A DNA stretch of 64,000 nucleotides, taken from positions 1 to 64,000 of the forward strand of contig CAAFPW010000085.1 in the NCBI GenBank assembly GCA_900764925.1, in the 5' to 3' direction. Below the pieces are notes generated by a model. The model made no database searches and had not been told where the DNA came from. It was given only the letters and a program-made list of their open reading frames with translations. Source of the stretch: Fusobacteriaceae bacterium (GTDB lineage Bacteria; Fusobacteriota; Fusobacteriia; Fusobacteriales; Fusobacteriaceae). The position numbers and the translations under genes are program-made. Below are positions 59,569-64,000 of this stretch, one piece after another (position 1 is the first letter of the stretch; every line of letters begins with the position of its first letter).

Positions 59569-60903
59569 ATGAGGAAAATAATTGGAGAGATTTTAAGACT
59601 AGCTCTTCCAGCTGTGGGAGAGATGATTTTATATATGATGATCTGGGTATTTGATACTATTATGGTAGGTCAACATAGTGGACAACTTGGAGTTTCTGCT
59701 GTGGGTCTCAGTTCTGAGGTCATCTATACGTTTTTCAATATTCTTATAAGCATGGGAATCTCCATATCTGTAACTTCTATTGTCTCTCGTTCCCTTGGAG
59801 CTAAAAATGAAAATAAAGCTGATGAAGTTTCTAATATTGCTGTCAAGATAGGAATATTTTTAGGAGTAGCTTTAACTTTAATCTATTTCATTTTTGCTGA
59901 AAATATTTTGAGAGTTGCTGGAGCTAGTGAGGATGTTATTTTACTAGGGAAAAAATATTTAAGAATATGTTCAATTGGTGTTACCTTCAATGTCCTTAGT
60001 AACGTATTCAATGGGATTTATAGAGGTTGTAAAAACACTAAAACTCCTCTTTATAGTGCGGCTATTATGAATATTGTCAATATCTCTTTAGATTACATTC
60101 TAATATTTGGAAAGTTTGGTGCTCCTGAATTAGGTGTCACTGGTGCAGCTATTGCCACAGTAACAGGTATTATCTGTGCCTTTCTATTCTCTTTGACACA
60201 ACTTAGAAAACTACCTTTCACAATACACCTAGGTAGAGAGATAATCAAGGAAGATTTTAAGGAGCTTGTAAAACTTGCTATCCCTTCAGCTTGTCAAGAG
60301 GGAGCTTTCAGTATAAATAGACTTATCAATGTTTCTATTATTATGGGATTAGGAAGTCTTGCTTTTGCAGCAAATCAAATAACGATTACAATAGAGAGCA
60401 TCAGTTTTATGCCAGGATGGGGATTTGCTGTGGCACTTACTACATTGGCTGGACACTCTATTGGAGAGAAAAATTATGATAAGACAAGGAAGTATATCTA
60501 CTATACTATTACCCTTTCAATTATCACTATGGGAGTAACAGCTTTAATATTTTTCCTATTTCCTAATGAGTTGATCTCTCTCTTCATTAAAGAAAGTGAA
60601 AAAGAGGTAATTGCTTTAGGAGCAATGTGCTTGACTCTAGCTGCCATAGAACAGATTCCAATGGCCATAGCTATGGTTTTAGAAGGAGCTATGAAAGGAA
60701 TGGGAGATACTAAAACCCCTTTCAAAGTTGTCTTAATAACTAACTGGTTGATAAGACTTCCATTGATATACTATTTTTTATATCTACAAAGATATCCAGT
60801 TACTGCTTTTTGGAAGATTACAGCATTTCAATGGACAGTTGAAGCTATCATCATTCTATTAGTATTTGAAAGAAAATGGAAAAAAACATATAAATATTTA
60901 TAA
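59569..60903 (+). CDS. MATE-family multidrug exporter
   Basis: A 444-residue membrane protein with twelve predicted helices in two homologous halves. The opening RLALPAVGEMILYMMIWVFD, the GVTGAAIATVTG segment between the halves and the matching second half KLAIPSACQEGAFSINR are those of MATE exporters, which use Na+ or H+ to expel cationic drugs. Only 4 bases separate it from hflX, so they share a transcript. A terminator at 60905 follows. Confidence 0.88.
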   Translation: MRKIIGEILRLALPAVGEMILYMMIWVFDTIMVGQHSGQLGVSAVGLSSEVIYTFFNILISMGISISVTSIVSRSLGAKNENKADEVSNIAVKIGIFLGVALTLIYFIFAENILRVAGASEDVILLGKKYLRICSIGVTFNVLSNVFNGIYRGCKNTKTPLYSAAIMNIVNISLDYILIFGKFGAPELGVTGAAIATVTGIICAFLFSLTQLRKLPFTIHLGREIIKEDFKELVKLAIPSACQEGAFSINRLINVSIIMGLGSLAFAANQITITIESISFMPGWGFAVALTTLAGHSIGEKNYDKTRKYIYYTITLSIITMGVTALIFFLFPNELISLFIKESEKEVIALGAMCLTLAAIEQIPMAIAMVLEGAMKGMGDTKTPFKVVLITNWLIRLPLIYYFLYLQRYPVTAFWKITAFQWTVEAIIILLVFERKWKKTYKYL

Positions 60904-60904
60904 T

Positions 60905-60939
60905 GAAGAAGATTTTTTAATCTTCTTCTAATTTTTTTG
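60905..60939 (+). terminator. Terminator of the hflX-MATE transcript
   Basis: GAAGAAGATT (60905-60914) and AATCTTCTTC (60919-60928) form a perfect 10-base stem with a TTTT loop; an AT-rich T-run follows. A TATAAT box for the next gene lies at 60943-60948, immediately beyond. Confidence 0.8.
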
Positions 60940-60990
60940 TTGTATAATATGATAAAAAATCATTTAATCACTATGAAAAGGAGAAATTTT

Positions 60991-61668
60991 ATGAGAATAT
61001 TAGTAGTAGAAGATGAGAGAGATCTCAATAGAATTATCTGTAAAAAATTAAAAGTTGAAGGTTATAGTGTAGATAGTTGTTACGATGGTGAGGAAGCTCT
61101 TACATATATAGATGGAGCTAACTACGATATAATCATTATGGATATAATGATGCCTAAAAAAAATGGTTATGAGGTATTAGCTCAGATAAGAAAGGAGAAG
61201 ATAGATACTCCTGTTCTCTTTCTAACTGCGAAAGATGGTATTGAGGATCGGGTTAAAGGACTTGATCTTGGAGCAGATGACTACATAGTAAAACCCTTTC
61301 ATTTTGATGAGTTAATGGCAAGAGTAAGAGCTATGATTAGAAGAAATCATGGTAGTACAACTAATATTTTAAAGATAGATGATTTAGAATTAGATTGTGG
61401 AACAAGGGTTGTAAAAAGAGCTGGAAAAGAGATTGAACTTTCAGCAAAAGAGTTTTCTATACTGGAATATATGATGCAAAATCAAGGTATTGTTCTAAGT
61501 AGAGAAAAGATAGAGGAACATATTTGGAACTATGATTATCAAGGGGCATCTAATATGGTAGATGTGTATATCCGTTATCTCCGTGTAAAAATAGATAAGG
61601 ATTTTAATACAAAACTCATTCACACAGTTAGAGGAGTTGGCTATGTTTTAAAAGAAAAAGGAGAGTAG
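60991..61668 (+). CDS. OmpR-family response regulator
   Basis: About 225 residues from ATG 60991 (AAAAGGAG seven bases upstream); an earlier in-frame ATG at 60937 precedes the TATAAT box and is not used. The receiver domain (1-115) has the phospho-aspartate in DIIIMDIMMPKKNG (about 50-58) and the lysine in VKPFHFDELMARV. The winged-helix effector (130-222) ends GVGYVLKEKGE. The sensor kinase follows 2 bases after the stop, so the pair is coupled. Targets are unknown; it is OmpR/PhoB-like, not evidently CreB. Confidence 0.88.
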   Translation: MRILVVEDERDLNRIICKKLKVEGYSVDSCYDGEEALTYIDGANYDIIIMDIMMPKKNGYEVLAQIRKEKIDTPVLFLTAKDGIEDRVKGLDLGADDYIVKPFHFDELMARVRAMIRRNHGSTTNILKIDDLELDCGTRVVKRAGKEIELSAKEFSILEYMMQNQGIVLSREKIEEHIWNYDYQGASNMVDVYIRYLRVKIDKDFNTKLIHTVRGVGYVLKEKGE

Positions 61669-61670
61669 AT

Positions 61671-63008
61671 ATGAAGTTTTTAAATATTAAATTGAAAATA
61701 ACCCTTTGGTACACACTCTTTATGGTTGTTCTTGTTTCAACTATTCTAGGAATGCTAGTAGAGTTTACTGATATGACTATTTTGAATAACCAAAAAAAAG
61801 AGCTCATTGAAGTGGTAGAAGATGCCATTGAAGATGTAGAAGATGGAGATGATTTTGATTACTTTGATGATGGTATCTTTCTTTTATTATATAATAAAGA
61901 TGGAAAATACTTAAATGGTAGTATCCCCTTTAATTTTTCTACAAATTTTCCTTTAACTTCTAGTAAAGTTCAAAAAATAGCTGGAGAGAATAGAAGTCAA
62001 TTTTTTATCTACGATCAAAAGGCTGTTACAAGTTATGGTGAAGAGTATTGGGTTCGTGGAGTTATCTCTGATGCCCACACAAATCAACTTACTCAAACAA
62101 TAATCAATATAGCTTTTTTACTTCTGCCATTTCTTGTGATCATCTCCAGTATAATTGGATATTATATCACTAAAAGAGCATTTTTACCTGTTAAAAAGAT
62201 TCAAGAAACAGCTCAAAACATAACTGAAAGCAATAAACTCTCTTTAAGAATAGGACTTTCAAAGGGAAGAGATGAAATTTCAATGTTGGGAAATACTATT
62301 GATACAATGTTGGATAAATTAGAGAAAAGTTTTATAAAAGAGAAACAGTTTGCCTCAGATGCTTCCCACGAACTTCGTACTCCTGTAACTGTAATCTTAG
62401 CTGAAAGTGAGTATATTCTACAACATGGAGAGGATATTGAAGAGGCTAAAGAGTCTATGGAAGTTATCAACAGACAAGCAAGTAAGATGTCTGCACTTAT
62501 TAATCAGCTTCTTTTCTTTACAAGAGCTGATCAAGGGAATATAAAATTAAAACTTGAAAAAATAAATATCCCTGAAATTTTACAAGAATTAAAAGAGGAT
62601 AATAGCATTGAAGCTAAGAAAAAAAATATTGAGATATCCTATATCAACAATCTGAAAGAAAATGACTATTCTGTAGATAAAATAATGTTTATTAGGGCTA
62701 TTCAAAATATTGTTCAAAATGCTATCAACTATGGAAAAGAAAATGGATATATTGAGATGGAAAGCTTTGAAAAAGGGGAGTATTTTGCAATCAAGGTAAC
62801 AGATAATGGAATAGGAATAAGCAAAGATAATCTTGAAAAAATATGGGATAGATTTTATCAAGTAGATGAATCTCGTACTAATCAAAGTATGGGCTTAGGA
62901 TTATCAATGGTAAAATTGATAATTGAAAAACATAATGGATATGTAGAGGTTGAAAGTACCTTAGGTATTGGTACAACTTTTACACTATACTTCAATAAAA
63001 AAAATTAA
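61671..63008 (+). CDS. Sensor histidine kinase
   Basis: A 445-residue kinase with two membrane helices (about 9-29 and 143-166) enclosing an external sensor of about 110 residues rich in acidic runs (VVEDAIEDVEDGDDFDYFDD, 44-63). A HAMP segment (about 167-215) follows, then the phospho-histidine in ASDASHELRTPVTVILAESE and an ATPase domain with NIVQNAINYG, DNGIGISKDN and GLGLSMVKLI. An acidic external patch next to the membrane is a PhoQ-like feature and could bind divalent cations or cationic peptides; this is an inference. Confidence 0.9.
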   Translation: MKFLNIKLKITLWYTLFMVVLVSTILGMLVEFTDMTILNNQKKELIEVVEDAIEDVEDGDDFDYFDDGIFLLLYNKDGKYLNGSIPFNFSTNFPLTSSKVQKIAGENRSQFFIYDQKAVTSYGEEYWVRGVISDAHTNQLTQTIINIAFLLLPFLVIISSIIGYYITKRAFLPVKKIQETAQNITESNKLSLRIGLSKGRDEISMLGNTIDTMLDKLEKSFIKEKQFASDASHELRTPVTVILAESEYILQHGEDIEEAKESMEVINRQASKMSALINQLLFFTRADQGNIKLKLEKINIPEILQELKEDNSIEAKKKNIEISYINNLKENDYSVDKIMFIRAIQNIVQNAINYGKENGYIEMESFEKGEYFAIKVTDNGIGISKDNLEKIWDRFYQVDESRTNQSMGLGLSMVKLIIEKHNGYVEVESTLGIGTTFTLYFNKKN

Positions 63009-63014
63009 AAAATT

Positions 63015-63058
63015 AAGGAGCTGTTGCAAATAATTTGCAACGCTCCTTATATTTTTTT
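63015..63058. terminator. Bidirectional terminator
   Basis: AAGGAGC (63015-63021) pairs with GCTCCTT (63042-63048), and inside it GTTGCAAA pairs with TTTGCAAC, giving 15 pairs with one bulge; a run of seven T follows on the plus strand and A-rich DNA precedes. It ends both the sensor kinase and the converging chelatase gene. Confidence 0.85.
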
Positions 63059-63995
63059 AATCTTTCTCGTTAGAGTATTGAACTTTTTTAGCTGCCATAT
63101 CCTCTTCTACATGGTGAGTTATAAATTTTAGATGATCTACATATATATCTTGGATAGCTTCATTTTGTCCAAGTCCCATCATTATAATTTTAGACACAGT
63201 AAATCCAGCTTTTTGTAGATTTTCATTCCAATCTACTGCTATGTCATTTTGTGCATGATCTCCAGCTACGAACATGAAAGGCATAAGTATTACATCTTTT
63301 ACCCCTCTATCTTTTAATTTTTTTACAACATTATCAAACTCAGGATATCCTTCAACTGTTCCAACAGCATAGTTTTCATAACCTTGTGCTGAGAAAACAT
63401 AATCCATCATAGCATAGGCTGATCCTCCAAAATGATGAGTTCCATGCCCTACTAAAACAACCCCTTGATTCTCTTTAAGTGGTCCTATTTTATCTGCAAT
63501 TGCCTTAGCTACCTCTTCATAGTCATGAGCCTCTGTTAAAAGTGGAGCCCCTAATCTTATATCTTTAAATGAATCTTCATAAGAAGCAACCTCTTTACTT
63601 AAGTTTTCACTCTCTACTCCATTCATTACATTTGTTCCTTGAACTAACACATGAGTATATCCTTCAGCTTTTAATTGATCTAATACTTCTTGAGGATTTA
63701 ATTTTATAATTCCTCTCTCCTTTAATCTTCTCATTATAATTCTTGAAGTATAAGCCTCTTTTACCTCTACATTTTTAAACTCTTTTTGAACTTTATCATT
63801 GATTCTATCAATTGTCAAAGCTCTTGTTTCATCAAAAGTAGTTCCAAAGTGAACCATAAGTATTGCTGCCTTATCATCCTTTTTCATACCTTTAAAAAAA
63901 TCTTTGTCCACAAATCCTCCATCTGAATGTGCCAATGCAACTACTCCATTCATAAGTAACATTGATCCTAAAAATAATTTTGTAACAGTTCTCAT
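63057..63995 (-). CDS. Exported CbiK-type sirohydrochlorin chelatase
   Basis: A 312-residue protein with a signal peptide (about 1-22, MRTVTKLFLGSMLLMNGVVA) and a CbiK fold of two similar halves. H49 (LMVHFGTTF), H184 (VLVGHGTHHFGG), E215 (TVEGYPEF) and H247 (GDHAQND) are spaced as the metal-binding and catalytic residues of CbiK/CbiX enzymes. CbiK inserts cobalt into sirohydrochlorin, but the exported type, known in Desulfovibrio, may instead handle iron or haem in the periplasm. The gene is complete up to the window end at 64000; its upstream neighbours are not visible. Confidence 0.85.
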   Translation of the reverse strand: MRTVTKLFLGSMLLMNGVVALAHSDGGFVDKDFFKGMKKDDKAAILMVHFGTTFDETRALTIDRINDKVQKEFKNVEVKEAYTSRIIMRRLKERGIIKLNPQEVLDQLKAEGYTHVLVQGTNVMNGVESENLSKEVASYEDSFKDIRLGAPLLTEAHDYEEVAKAIADKIGPLKENQGVVLVGHGTHHFGGSAYAMMDYVFSAQGYENYAVGTVEGYPEFDNVVKKLKDRGVKDVILMPFMFVAGDHAQNDIAVDWNENLQKAGFTVSKIIMMGLGQNEAIQDIYVDHLKFITHHVEEDMAAKKVQYSNEKD

Positions 63996-64000
63996 AAAAA

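Noticed and set aside
60937..60990. Longer N-terminus for the response regulator starting at 60937
   Set aside because: That ATG precedes the TATAAT box at 60943, the added residues are outside the receiver domain, and AAAAGGAG fits ATG 60991.
60991..63008. The two-component pair as CreBC for the distant creD and cbrC genes
   Set aside because: The regulator is of general OmpR type and the sensor layout is PhoQ-like; 34 kb separates it from the nearest creD, and nothing in the sequence ties them.
1..64000. Mobile element boundaries around the immunity island
   Set aside because: No transposase, integrase, tRNA edge or long direct repeat was found by reading; the left end runs off the window, so an edge there cannot be judged.

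Overview
The window is very AT-rich, with short intergenic gaps, GGAGG-type ribosome binding sites and consensus sigma-70 promoters. Its gene content (periplasmic CbiK-like chelatase, JAMM-headed HflX, IIA-less sugar PTS, FGGY kinase, MATE and two-component genes) points to a Fusobacterium-like anaerobe. This is inferred from gene style alone; no rRNA or tRNA marker is present.

Region 1 (about 69-29250, all minus strand) is an almost unbroken train of about 36 genes read from right to left. It starts with a membrane-anchored XRE regulator and a TPR protein. It then runs through families best known as immunity or tolerance proteins of polymorphic-toxin systems: Imm17, Imm22-like, Imm51, two SUKH-3, two DUF1963/YwqG, DUF4241, DUF4253, DUF4274, DUF4299-like, DUF5713, WGR, ankyrin, several YwqK-type MORN-like repeat proteins, CbrC and two CreD. 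No toxin, transposase, integrase or secretion gene is visible among them. I read it as a poly-immunity island, with signs of internal duplication and at least one decayed member (14571-14856). A second, larger TPR protein built on a repeating GRDDxW motif is transcribed divergently at 29423. The shared promoter region holds GCAAC/GTTGC operator-like sites.

Region 2 (31.6-45 kb, mostly plus) is metabolic and ion-homeostasis core: an FGGY sugar kinase; mgtA behind an M-box riboswitch, its terminator and a second leader holding a 24-codon ORF in a nested hairpin; a siroheme sulfite/nitrite reductase; an RHH-like/WYL regulator; a Zn/Cd P-type ATPase; a methyltransferase; an EF-G-like GTPase; and a small zinc-ribbon protein.

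Region 3 (45-57 kb, minus) holds a NUDIX hydrolase overlapping a PLD-helicase-DUF3427 protein, which is possibly defence-related. Next comes a LicT-type antiterminator controlling a beta-glucoside PTS and 6-phospho-beta-glucosidase through a RAT site, then an amidohydrolase, a secreted esterase and a glucose/maltose-type PTS.

Region 4 (57-64 kb) is plus-strand marR, hflX, MATE exporter and a two-component system, followed by a convergent exported CbiK-like chelatase.

The most original material is the immunity train and its XRE/TPR control region, the two-part mgtA leader, the JAMM motif in HflX, the extended RAT site, and ribosome-binding sites that abut terminators or lie inside inverted repeats.
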